Part shown: positions 40,201-50,000 of the stretch, one piece after another | How positions within the stretch are numbered: the first letter of the stretch is position 1 | Layout: each line of letters starts with the position of its first letter | Source of the DNA: Bemisia tabaci | Taxonomy: Eukaryota; Arthropoda; Insecta; Hemiptera; Aleyrodidae | DNA: 64,000 nt | Direction of reading: 5' to 3' | Assembly (NCBI RefSeq): GCF_918797505.1 | Contig: NC_092795.1 | Coordinates: 26,771,131-26,835,130, forward strand | Made by a program: the position numbers and the translations under genes | Notes under the pieces: model-generated | What the model was told of the DNA's origin: nothing | The model's input: only the letters and a program-made list of their open reading frames with translations | Database searches by the model: none

Positions 40201-42221
40201 ATGAAGAAGAATCTGTGTTTGAAACTTCATTCAAAACACTAGATCCATACGACTATTCAAGTATAAGTAAGCACTCCTTAGATTTACTGTTACAATTCAT
40301 ACGAATATAATGACTGCATCTCATTGTATCAATGGGTATTGTATAATTTTTTCTCCAAAAATTAGACTGGTAGAATTATTTCAGTGCAAGTAATCAGACA
40401 CTAAATGCATTCATTTTAAAGTGGGCATACTCTTCTTCCCAAAATTCATTAAGAAAGTAAGGAAAGTACAAACAGCCCCTGTAAACAGCACAATTACTGC
40501 TCTACATATCAAATTTTGTGTCACAATTGTATCCAGATTTTCTAATCACCATCCGTAGTGTTTGTGGAGCTCATTTCTACCATTTTCTTAAAAAGTTCAG
40601 TAGGTTAAATACTTGCCTGCGAATCAAAAGATTGCTAGATCCAAATCATTTTTCTTTTCTTTTTTTCAAGTGAAGTCAAATTATTTTTTTTAGCAAATAT
40701 TTTGATTACCTACAACAATCAGTGATACATACTGAACACCAGTCAGCTCAGGTTTTTGATTTTATTTGTTGCACATACCCAAATATTGGCCGTGTGGGTT
40801 TTAGAAATGAATCAACCAAAAACAGTCTGCATTTTTTCTTCAAAGCTTTTATTTCAAAAAACTTTAAAAATGTTGAATATCTAGTCATTATTTTTCTCTC
40901 TGTTTCTGTTTTCTGTATAGTTTCATGTATTTTTCATCTGTTTACAGTCACGGTAGACGTGAAGAAGAACATTTACCACTTAGCATGCAACATGTATGAC
41001 ACTAGCATAGCTATCGTTGAGAATCTAGGAGACTGTGAAAACGTTGATGAGTCTACGGTGAGATTATACGATGTTGGCCGCTACCGAGATGATGATGACG
41101 AGGGGGTAAGTTCTTTCATATCATTTAATCATCAGTTTTGGAGGTAGTTTTGTGGTAATTGTTAGACTGCTTGAAAAGGAATAACTTTTGTTTATTAGTG
41201 TCAGGGACTATCCTTCTCCAAGCTTAAGCTTCAGTATTTGAAGTATTTGGAAAGAAAGCGGGAGAGAGAAGTACAATTATCACAGATGTCTATCAATGGC
41301 ATCCCATAATGTGAGTGTACTAGGTAATTATGATTTAATAAGAAAAGATTTAGACCTTCATTTTTTTTGTGGATTTGAACATTCTAGTCGATATCCGCAA
41401 AGCTTTGTAGATTTACGTAATACTAAGTCAACATATTTTTGAAACTCGTTTCACAGCAGTATAGTGTGATTCTGTGTATTTTTCTTATTTGATTATCGTC
41501 AGATTTTTAAAAGCAATGATTAAGCAGATTGAAGAAAAAACGCTCTCAGAAAAAAGCAACTTGCATTTCTATTTCACCAAAATCTTTCAAAAAATGTTCT
41601 ATCAGTCTGCCCTTGTAGTAACGTGCAATGCTAATTAAAATTATGTTCTTTTTCAGCAGGATGAAGAAGAAGAGGAAGAAGAAGACATGGAAAATTCCGA
41701 TGGATCAGGCTCAGATGATGATCAGCAAGATGGTTCGTATTAATAGTTAAATTATCCGGCCCTATTTTAGTTGTATGAGTCTCAACAGTGGAAAGAATCA
41801 GAAAGCGTTTTTTGCTATGACTCATCGTTTTAGAAATAATAGGGACTGAATGGAGTGCGGGTGGGGGGGGGGGTGGGGGGTGGCCCCCAGGAAAAGCTTT
41901 TTTGGAAAAAGAAAGTTATACCACAAAAACGTCTTTTTTTGACCCAAAGAATCGACTCGTTCAATATTCGTACTTAATCCTGGGACTCCCTGTACACATA
42001 AGTAAATGAGTAAAAAATTCAATAGCTCTAATCTTTCTTTTTTGTCTGTTCCAGACGCGGTCAGTTTCAGTATCATTGACGGTGGCTCAGGTTCAGAAAT
42101 AAGTGATGATGGTGGAGAAGATGACAACGAGTTGGAGAGTGATGCCGATGGTGAGGCCGATGCTGACGGCTCCTCAAACGATGACGATGATGACTCTGAA
42201 ATGGAAGATCTTGGATCTTGA
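17135..42221 (+). CDS. DCAF1: DCAF1 / VprBP, CUL4-DDB1 ubiquitin-ligase receptor, complete (28 coding exons)
   Basis: Substrate receptor of the nuclear CRL4 ubiquitin ligase. Coding exons: 17135-17235, 17868-18018, 20639-20779, 21091-21218, 21687-21865, 22926-23048, 23371-23576, 24122-24292, 24612-24745, 25085-25223, 25748-25924, 26584-26750, 27686-27908, 29176-29292, 29770-29923, 30270-30415, 30792-30992, 31715-31875, 32513-32812, 34737-34917, 35470-35538, 36962-37101, 37812-37896, 38838-39047, 40068-40266, 40948-41105, 41657-41732, 42055-42221. The total is 4,404 nt, or 1,467 aa, against about 1,507 in human. All junctions are GT-AG and in phase. Domain order matches the family: armadillo-like N-terminal half, LisH, low-complexity linker, WD40 propeller, acidic tail. 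Diagnostic blocks include [63 protein letters not shown] and [10 protein letters not shown]. The start ATG lies 21 nt into its exon. Confidence 0.96.
19023..20515. mobile_element. piggyBac-like non-autonomous element with TTAA target duplication
   Basis: TTAA at 19023-19026 and at 20512-20515 flank a 1,485-bp element. Its ends are CACGTTAACTGCCACG on the left and, read inward from the right, CACGTTGACTGCCACG (one mismatch). Subterminal palindromes built on CCGGTCGTNNCGACCGG occur at 19042-19060, 19085-19103 and 20351-20368, with a related copy near 20,296-20,313. A perfect hairpin (GGCCTCCGGTG...) occupies 20316-20347. The interior has a long T run at 19,230-19,260, G runs, and repeated AAGTTCAAAATGG units at 19,905-20,110. 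No transposase is visible, so it would need one in trans. It sits in DCAF1 intron 2. Confidence 0.85.
26171..26343. repeat. Fold-back repeat in DCAF1 intron 11
   Basis: Arms at about 26171-26248 and 26266-26343 are inverted copies, close to 90% identical by eye. They share GTCTCGGTTGAGG and GGCAAAGAAAT...AGGCCTGT. It is probably a fold-back MITE. Confidence 0.75.
28217..29058. mobile_element. hAT-like non-autonomous element with 8-bp target duplication
   Basis: The element is 28225-29050 (826 bp). It begins TAGGGCTGTGCGAATA and ends with the inverted copy TATTCGCACAGCCCTA (one terminal region mismatch further in). It is flanked on both sides by the perfect 8-bp duplication TATTCAAA (28217-28224 and 29051-29058). 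An 8-bp duplication with TAGGG-type termini is characteristic of hAT elements. The interior is rich in GCGAATA motifs, and a nested inverted repeat lies at about 28,518-28,610. No intact transposase; the open frames inside have no recognisable domain. It sits in DCAF1 intron 13. Confidence 0.85.
30792..30992 (+). other. DCAF1 LisH dimerisation motif exon
   Basis: This exon encodes [20 protein letters not shown] followed by LQKEAGLP, the LisH pattern (a helix with L..I..HLL..G then a second A..L..EA helix). In DCAF1 the LisH motif mediates oligomerisation of the ligase. The exon is phase 0 at both ends and continues into the linker with FLSPFTYAT. Confidence 0.9.
31362..31597. repeat. Fold-back repeat in DCAF1 intron 17
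   Basis: The left arm starts TAACAAGATGGAGAAGTGGTG and the right arm ends CACTATTTCTCCACCTTGTTA, inverted copies of about 90 bp. They share GGTCCACACCATTTTGC and its complement. The roughly 50-bp centre is AT-rich. Confidence 0.78.
32513..32812 (+). other. DCAF1 linker exon with a 21-residue tandem duplication
   Basis: The exon runs from the low-complexity linker into the conserved block [20 protein letters not shown] (human SIITEYL-EQHA-CKNP). Its first half carries two 63-nt units, 32538-32600 and 32601-32663. Both start [11 protein letters not shown] and differ in the remainder ([10 protein letters not shown] versus [10 protein letters not shown]). Confidence 0.85.
32968..33563. mobile_element. 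Inverted-repeat-bounded element in DCAF1 intron 19
   Basis: The ends are TTGAATCAGTGAGTTCGAAA, continuing ACACACCAACTCGGG, and its near-perfect inverse at 33530-33563. An extra internal copy of ACACACCAACTCGG occurs at about 33,330-33,344. No target duplication is obvious and there is no coding potential. The family is unknown. Confidence 0.65.
36247..36743. mobile_element. Second TTAA-flanked piggyBac-like MITE
   Basis: TTAA at 36247-36250 and 36740-36743 flank a 489-bp element. Its ends read CCCATTGACTTA on the left and TAAGTCAATGGG on the right, a perfect 12-bp inverted repeat. Subterminal palindromes GACGGCTCTGAGCCGTC and GACGGCTGGGAGCCGTC lie near the right end. Its termini differ from those of the element at 19,027, so it is a separate family. 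It lies in DCAF1 intron 21. Confidence 0.8.
38276..38783. mobile_element. Third TTAA-flanked small element (possible)
   Basis: TTAA at 38276-38279 and 38780-38783 flank 500 bp. The ends are GGTGAATCCAG and, inverted, AGTGAATCCAG. The terminal repeats are short, so the piggyBac-like assignment is tentative. The interior holds a GC-rich patch at 38,530-38,580. It lies in DCAF1 intron 23. Confidence 0.55.
39270..39700. repeat. Dispersed repeat in DCAF1 intron 24
   Basis: The stretch includes a (GGAC)n microsatellite-like run at about 39,536-39,550 and a tail AAATTTCAACTTTTTTTTTT ... CAATACTTCCTCTCTACCCT, which resembles the copy at 12,507-12,590. It appears to be a repeat-family fragment with no coding content. 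Confidence 0.5.
41657..42221 (+). other. DCAF1 acidic tail exons with tandem acceptor
   Basis: The last two coding exons encode runs of Asp/Glu ([20 protein letters not shown], then [20 protein letters not shown] and [13 protein letters not shown] before TGA 42219-42221). The acidic tail is typical of DCAF1. The exon-27 acceptor is CAGCAG, so splicing can start at 41657 or 41660 and include or omit one Gln. The exon-27 donor (G|GTTCGT after 41732) is weak. Reading through it meets TAA at 41741-41743, after only three extra residues. Confidence 0.82.
41800..41998. repeat. Dispersed repeat copy 1 (DCAF1 last intron)
   Basis: A block reading TTTTTGCTATGACTCATCGT, AATAGGGACTGAATGGAG, GGTGGCCCCC, CAAAAACGTC, AAAGAATC, then CCTGGGACTCCCTGTA recurs at about 48,591-48,775 in the same order and orientation. 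Between them the copies differ by substitutions and the length of a G run. Confidence 0.75.
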
Positions 42222-43100
42222 GCTGGGCTGTTGATCAGCCAAACCTAAGATAATTTGCTCATCGTTGAATCTGATGACATTCAATTAAACTGCACCTGTG
42301 ATCGAAATGTCACTCATTTAAATTCCTGCACGAGTGACCAGTCAAGAATGTGTTTTATATCTTTCATTTTCCTTTGGAACTCAAAGGGACTGTGAGTTCT
42401 GTTATAGCTAAGTTTGTTCATTTTGTAAATTTTTTTTTAATTTTGTTATTAAGGCAGGTTGAACCTGTTGATTGAGTTAAGAACTCAGCCACTTTGGTGG
42501 CGCCGACCAGTAGCATGACCCCGGGACTGTCATGTAATTTGAAGGTGTAGAATATGTGACAGATAAAATTCAGGGAATCTCACTTGACTAGTACATACAT
42601 ACCTAGTTTATAACTTGTTTTACGAAAGTCATTTCCTAAGGTTTGTGTATTCTTTGCACTTTTAGTGTGAACTCCATTTGAGTTTTTTTAGTTTCTTTTT
42701 AAGCTTTGCTCAGTTTTTAAGACTCTTTTATTGTTTGTTTTACTTCGTTCTTTTTCAACCAACATGTAGTTCTATTCATTTTTATTAACGAACTGCTCTC
42801 TTTCTTTCCTTTACTTTTTAAAAAAAGGATTTTATCAGTGATTTTCATTTCCAAACATTTCACCACGAAAAAGTTTTTTATAATTTCTTGCGACCTCAAG
42901 TTGCTTTTAAAAAAAAACAAACGAAAAACTATTCACTCGCCTATCTACTGTATTAATCATCTCTTTTTTGTCTTTGTTTGCATTACTCTGTCGTCAAGAA
43001 TGAATAAATGTTTGTCCTCAAACCTAGCTCAAGTTCTCTCCAACTTCTGTTTCCTCTATCAGTTTGCCCTCTTAATAACTTATATATAAATAAATTTTCA
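42222..43100 (+). terminator. DCAF1 3' UTR and polyadenylation signal region
   Basis: An AT-rich, T-rich 3' flank follows the TGA. AATAAA at 43003-43008 is the best first poly(A) signal. Further AATAAA-like hexamers lie at about 43,090-43,155. The end point is approximate. Confidence 0.5.
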
Positions 43101-46100
43101 GAAAACAATACCTCTTAATAAATATTTTTTAAAGGAAAGGTAAATAAAGGTTTCAATAAAAGGTATTCATTGTAGAGTAACAAAGAAATGAACTACTGAA
43201 TTTTCCTTTTGTACAAGAAAATTTTGCCACGTAATGCTGTAAAATAGATCAGAAGAGCAACATCCTTCTGCATGTTACTCAGAATATCACTCATTACATT
43301 CCGTTAGTTTCCTTCTGACATCTTTGGGATTTTACTGTGATGTTATTGTTCCTTTGATGATGATAGATTTTCCTCTAGTTTTGATTGCAAATAGCTTTCA
43401 AACGAACACCTTTATAAAGTTCTAAGAATTAATCATGTTCTATGGGGGGTGCTCCCCGTTTCTCGCGTATTTCAAATTGGAAGGGTATGTTTTGACTTTT
43501 TAGATAGGAGACAAATACATTACCAGGGTTGCCATAGCTCCAACTTTGAAGTCCCCATATAAAATGGCGGCCCTGCTAATGTACATATATTCTATCCCTA
43601 TCTGTGCATACAGAATTAGAGAGTTTGACTATATAAAGAGGTGGACTCTCAACGTGGCGTGGAATATCCACTCCATTACAGCTTAAACTTAGAGAGCTTT
43701 TTTCGAGCTTGGAAATTAATTTCAGAGAAAATCAGTGGCACCGTTGTATTTTTCCTTAAATTTTACAAATAACAGAATACTTAGGTAGTAAATTTTTGAC
43801 ACATGCAAGAACTCCTTTGGTTTAAAAAGTCTATCATGAGGAAATTGAACCTGAAAGTGAGTACCTCTCCTGCTCTAGTAGCCAAAATACTACATGCAAT
43901 ACCTAACAAGTTAAGTAAAAAATACTAATTCAAATACCTACTTAGTTAGGTATTATTATTAGTTGGGTAATAATTACAATGTGGAGATGGCAAATCACCT
44001 TCCCCTCTCTTCTTCATCCACTCATTTCCTCCAAAAAATCCTTTGTACTCTTGAGGTAAAAATTCATAATTTTCTCAGTAAAAAGAGCTTTGACCACCTG
44101 CAAATGCACATAAAAGCCATCCAGCAGAGCAAAAAAAAATTGAAGTGATGAACACTCGGTTAGAGAGAAAAAAGAATTGCCATGAAAAGCCCTTCTTTTC
44201 ATTTATTTACAAAACTAAAAACAAGTACAAAAGTATTTACAAATATGCAATAAGACATGTTTACTGAAGTGCCATGGTAAATATTTACCTAAGAGGCAGA
44301 ATCAACCAGAATCACAGATGACACGAGTTGAAGAAAGCAAGCCTTACGTAGCAAAGAGACTTAATTATTGTGACAGAGCAAAAAGAAATGAAATAATAAT
44401 AATGAAGTGTACAGTTGGTTACACTTCTTGTACACATACTTAATAAATGATACAATGAGCCAGAAAATAATCGAAAACGTGTTGATAGAACCAATCCATG
44501 AGGCCAAGGTTAAGTACCATCAAGGCAGCTCACTTTGGTTTGCGTCTTGGGCCGTTGCGGGGACAAGTCCAACGCATCAAAGTGACTTGTTTCAAGGTCA
44601 ACCGATTTGTCATTTCTAATGATTTTCAAATACCCTTGAAAACAGGCCATTGGGACAAATCTAGCAATTTACAAAGGCCTTGAAAATTGAACACTTTTCA
44701 TGGCAGCGTGAGTATGCAAATTCCTTCTTACAGAAACAGATACAAGAAATTCTTCTTTAAATGATGTCAGGCTACTTGCCCTAGACTCAAAATACTTACA
44801 CAATGAGACCAAAATACATTTTTATTTCACTTTGTCGTCAATTTACCTATACAACCGCTGTTTTCTCATCAGTCTCAAATCTACACAGCATTTGATTTGT
44901 AAGAAGTGTCTCTAAAATACCTCCAGAGTACCTACTAGGTGTCGTACCTACAGGGTGAATAAAAAAATGGAAAAAACTTGAATAGAGGTTCCTAGTTTGT
45001 CCACATACCTAACCGAAGTGGAGGTGTTTCTGGTTTTTTCCCTTGATGGTCAGAGAAAAAAGACACAAAATGAATAACTTAAATAAGTCAAGAAAATTAT
45101 GTACAATCTCTCTGAAAAATTATTCCTTCACTTTTTATGCTGTCAGACTGCTTTAAATTGATTCAACTGCAATGTAGCAAAGGAAGCAAATGGACTATTT
45201 TAAGGAAGGAAGGGGGAGATGATTCCTTTTTGTTCGGTGCTGTTTACATCGATTTTGTCAAATTGGTTTGCCAGGTCCAAAAATTCATAAGACAATAGGT
45301 AATTTAGGGCCGTATATAGTCATTCCTTAGACAACTCTTTCCATAGCAAAGCTTCATATACTTCATACTGCAATTAGGAAAGCCTTTCACAGAGCTTCAT
45401 GAATGAGAAAATTTTAACATACTTGAAGTCAATCCAACCGTGAGACTTTGAAAATTGATCCTTACCACATATCACAATGCCGTGCATTTACAAATATGCA
45501 ACATGGAAAGAAAGAAAATTGAAGATTTTTTAAATGTTGAAACAGGTCCTTGCTTGCCTACTTACCTGAGCTTTTGCCTAAACCATTAACTTTATACCTG
45601 TGTATTCTTCGTGGTAGCTAAATTTTTTTTACTTTTGCAATAATTTGTTCCTGAAGTTTGATAGTGGAACTTCTCTTATTTAGGTTTGGAGAAATTGTCC
45701 TCTTTATGATGCCATATCAAGGACCTCCTTACACCTACCTCCCTTGGTTTCAAATTTAGTACCTAAAAATAAACAATGAAGAGCCTCTGTAAAGAAAAGA
45801 GAGCTAGCTGTCTGTGAAATGACTATATGTACAGGCCTACGTTGACTGAAAGCTTCATCAACATCATCTACCAACATAAAAGTAAAAGCTTCCACTCTTT
45901 GGTGCTCTGGTCATCAACCCATTGATCTATCATCTTTTGTTGGCAGACAGCATGCTGAAAACTTATACAGCTTACAACAGCTTACTTAAACAACTTATAC
46001 TTATATAAACTTATAAAACTTATACTGTGACAAGCATTGATCCAAACTTGTACCTGGAAGGCACAACTCTGATCACTGATATAATCGCAAATTCTTTACC

Positions 46101-47039
46101 ACCATCCTCAAAACTGATAATTAACAAATTACTCCATTGCTGCATCCCTCGCTTTTGTCTGTGCAGATAGATAAGACATTGTTTATAAAAGATTATTTTC
46201 ACACACCCTATGAATAGCAATGTCTAATGCCTGAGTCATATTGGGGCGTTGTCCGATTTTTTCCCCGACCATTCCATTGTCTTCCATACATCCCTTGCCA
46301 TTGCCTCTTCGTACCTACGGGCCGAAGGAAATTTACCCTCATCACAATTGTGTTTATATCTACAAATTCTGATTAAGCTAGCTATTTTGATGAAAAATGA
46401 ATTTATTTGTAAGGATATGTAATTGCTAGAAAAATATGTACATTTATAAGGAAATTTAATCGTGAGAAAAATACATATGTTAATGAGGAAATATAATTGT
46501 GAGTGAATGAATGACAAAATTGCATTGTTATTAGTTTCACAATTGATTCATGAACTTTCCAAGATATTTGCTTGTGATTATACATATATTTTTCATTGTT
46601 ATTTCAAGCTCAATCCGAATCAGGTTAGATAAGGCGCCAGGAATGATGGATCGGACGTAGACACAATGAGAAAATAGGCTAATATGCCTCCTTCGGGGCA
46701 AACAGGTCCGTGCCTGCATCAAATGTTGCCATCTACAGGGTGCAAGAAAAGACACTTTCAAAAGCCGTGTCTGATCTATTTGTACAGTCTGTAGTAGGTT
46801 TAGGTAACATTGGATGAATAAATTTTAGGTCAAATGATAAGTGACTGAAAAATGCTTTGAGTCGAACTAACTGGGTAAAAATGCACGAGGACCATAAAAA
46901 CAACTATTTTAGCTGTAGGTCAAAAGAGAAATGTCTTTTGGATCAAAGACCCTGTAACTAGATGAAGCATACATAGTAGGTGAGGTACAAGCGTATGAAG
47001 CATACCAAGTAGGTCCTAAGATAATGGCTGGGAATTGTG
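43101..47039. other. Convergent intergenic spacer and PRC1 3' flank
   Basis: DCAF1 (plus) and PRC1 (minus) end towards each other here. No supported coding exon is present. A minus-strand AATAAA (plus-strand TTTATT at 46402-46407) could end the PRC1 transcript. An ATGGCGGC-containing repeat fragment lies at about 43,510-43,590. Confidence 0.5.
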
Positions 47040-50000
47040 CTAGATGATGATTGGGAGCTTGCCTCGCATTGTTGTTAGTCTTGGGCCGGTAAAACGATTT
47101 GGAGTAGGAATTTTCGATGATGCAGAGCGTGGTGTCTTGATCATGGTGTGTTTCATGGGTGTCCTAATTGGAGTGCTTTTCAATGGAATTTCAACGACCT
47201 GAGTGTTCTCTTTTAATGCAGCACGAGTTGACGTAGAGCTACGGCAGGGCATAATATGTGTTTTCTCTTTGACATCCAAATGCTCCTGTGAAGATAAATA
47301 AAACACACCAGTTAACACTTTGAGGAATTTTTAATACTCCCCGAAACATCACCACTAAGTCAATAATTTTTCTTCATAACATTCCGACACTTAACACCAT
47401 TACCATTATCATTCAGAAGCACCGATTTCAGCATTGAAAGTGTTACGTAAGATGTCAGTGAAATCTCTGTTTTCGTATATATTTACAACTTTTTTTTGTG
47501 GTTTAAGTTACATACATATTTCTACTTCCATTTTTGCTATGGTTTATACTGATTTTTGCATCAAATTAAAAGAAAATTAATCTCTTATAAAAATAATCTT
47601 CTTTTAAAGTTGAGCCGAAATGGATTTTCCGCATCACCGGATACGGATATCGATCTTTTGTATCCGGCCGGAGCCGGATCCGAATAGTGGTTTTTTGCAT
47701 GAGAAAAATCTCCCGATTTCGTGCTTGGGGCAAGAGGCACAGTGTGTATTACACCATCAAGACCGTCATCCACGATGTATGTGCCTTCACACCGGCAACC
47801 TCCATATTTTTCAATGATACGCTATGAGTAAGCCCACTAAAACGAATACTAAAAAAAAGGCCTGGCGGATAAGCAGCATGGCTTTCATTGGCTTCATGGT
47901 GTGATAGATCAGATGAATTTGATGTGCAGAAAGAGAGATATTAATAGAATTGTGCCTAAACAAGACAACAGTGGAAAGCAGCGCTTTGGTGCTGCAATAA
48001 CAAACTGCGTACTGCGACATTACAATAATTGCGGAGTTACACTCGGACTAAAAACGTTAACAACAGGGGACATATGCACATGTTGGTGACATTTTTTTTT
48101 CTCTTCCACCTGCATCTTCATCTTTGAAAGTGAAACATGCAGACTTTCGGAACTAAGGATCACGTTGCAATTGTGTAAATGTGCAGGAAATGTCCTTAAT
48201 TCCGGTGATAACAAGTTTCGAAAAGGTGAACAATTACAAGGACTACTCAAAAAGCCAAAAAAGAAGAGAAAGAAGAGAAAAGAAGAGAAATGCCAAAATA
48301 AACCACGGCCCCCCAAAGTTGGAGAAAAAAAATCGTCTTTCTAACACTGTGACAATGTTTATCAACCAATATTTATGAAAATTGGAAAATGGGGGCAATT
48401 TTGAGCGCTTCTTTCATTTTCGACCTCCTAAAAAGGGAAAGCGCATTTCGAGGGGGGGGGGGGGGGGTACTGAACCTAGAAGTGGCCAAAATTAATGTTT
48501 CCAAACAAACTCTGATTCCAACAAAAATTTATTTTTGACGGCACTACTGGATTCAGCGTTGAAAAATATTGAGAAAATGTGTCAAGCGTTTTTTCGCTAT
48601 GACTCATCGTTTTCGAGATAATAGGGACTGAATGGAGCGCGGATGGGCGCAAAGAAGGTGGGAGGTGGCCCCCACGGGAAGCGTTTTTGGAAAAAAGTTA
48701 CATAACAAAAACGTCTTTTTTTTACCCAAAGAATCAACTCCTTTAATATTCATACATCATCCTGGGACACCCTGTATTGGAGTTTTGAATTAATATCAAC
48801 TGTTTTCTAGCACTGACTTTAAGAGAAGTGTACAAAATATTTCATTTCTTCATAATTACATGCAAACTTAAAATGTTCCCCTCAAGAGGGGGTTTTCATG
48901 AATGATGAAATTCAGAAATAATCTCACAAGTTACTTGGCTGTAATTTTACTGAAATATTGCCGAGAAAAAAATTGGTAGTCTACATTGCCACGTAAGTAA
49001 TGGTAGTATGCGTGCAAGAGCCAATAAAGTGTACATGTTAAAGTGTTTATTACTTACCTAAAGTGTACGAATGAGTCATATTTCACAGATGGGATAGATA
49101 CAAGGTGCTAAGCAAGCTAAGGCTGCATCAAGATTAGAAAATTACAAAATCAGACACTGAAATATGAAGCTACTTCAAGCCAAAAGCAGAGAAGATGCCT
49201 ATGCAGATTATCAAGGTAGAAGATTCTCAAGAGTAGGAGCATTGCAAGCTGAAGCATTAGATGGAAATTAGCAATGAGTTTCTAATCTTAAGCCCGTATC
49301 TTGCGATCAAAGTAGAGGCTTCAAAGAGACTCATCGATTGCCCCGACTTAAACCGCTGGCCAATACTAGAGCCAGGAAAGGCATCAATCAACCTCTGTGA
49401 AGCCTCTAGTTTGATCGTCTGATACGGACTTTAGAATTTCTTGGAAACGAACGAGGAAAAGAAGTACAAAGATTACAGATAAATAGCACATTACGAGGCA
49501 AAGCTAATATAATTTCACGCAATTCATCTAACAAGTTAGTTTTCCAATATCTATATCTGCTTGAATGCTTAGAAGCATTTTACTATTTGTTGAACCTTAG
49601 TTTTCAAATTGAGGAGCTTTCCGGAAAGCCCCAAGTGAGACCTTGAGCTATTATGAAAATTAGAGGAATTTCGGTTCAGATCGAGGAGTCATAAGTTGTA
49701 GCTAAACGTAGTATTACCTATTGACACTAAAAAGGACAAGAAAAATTTCTAAAGCTCTGTAACTTGATCCCAGAAAAAGGTAGGGTTAAGCAAAATAACC
49801 TTGATGTGCCCAATTACGAGTGATCTCTCTCTTGGCGGTTGCAAATATCTCTCTTCTGCCCTGGACAATCTCTCGCGCTTACAGGCATGCCATAAGAGAA
49901 ACTTTGATCAAATTTAAGCCTTTATTATTGAACTTTCACAGCTCGTGTTTGGTTTAAAACATTCTATACATACATATGCTGCTAGGACTTATGGATCTTA

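Larger units (their letters stand above)
34737..41105 (+). other. DCAF1 WD40 propeller exons, including the DDB1-contact motifs
   Basis: Exons 20-26 encode the C-terminal beta-propeller, with [80 protein letters not shown] and [13 protein letters not shown]. Of the two WDxR motifs known to dock DCAF1 on DDB1, the second is intact (WDLR, codons at 40089-40100). The first reads WDVN (38961-38972), so arginine is replaced by asparagine. Confidence 0.88.
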
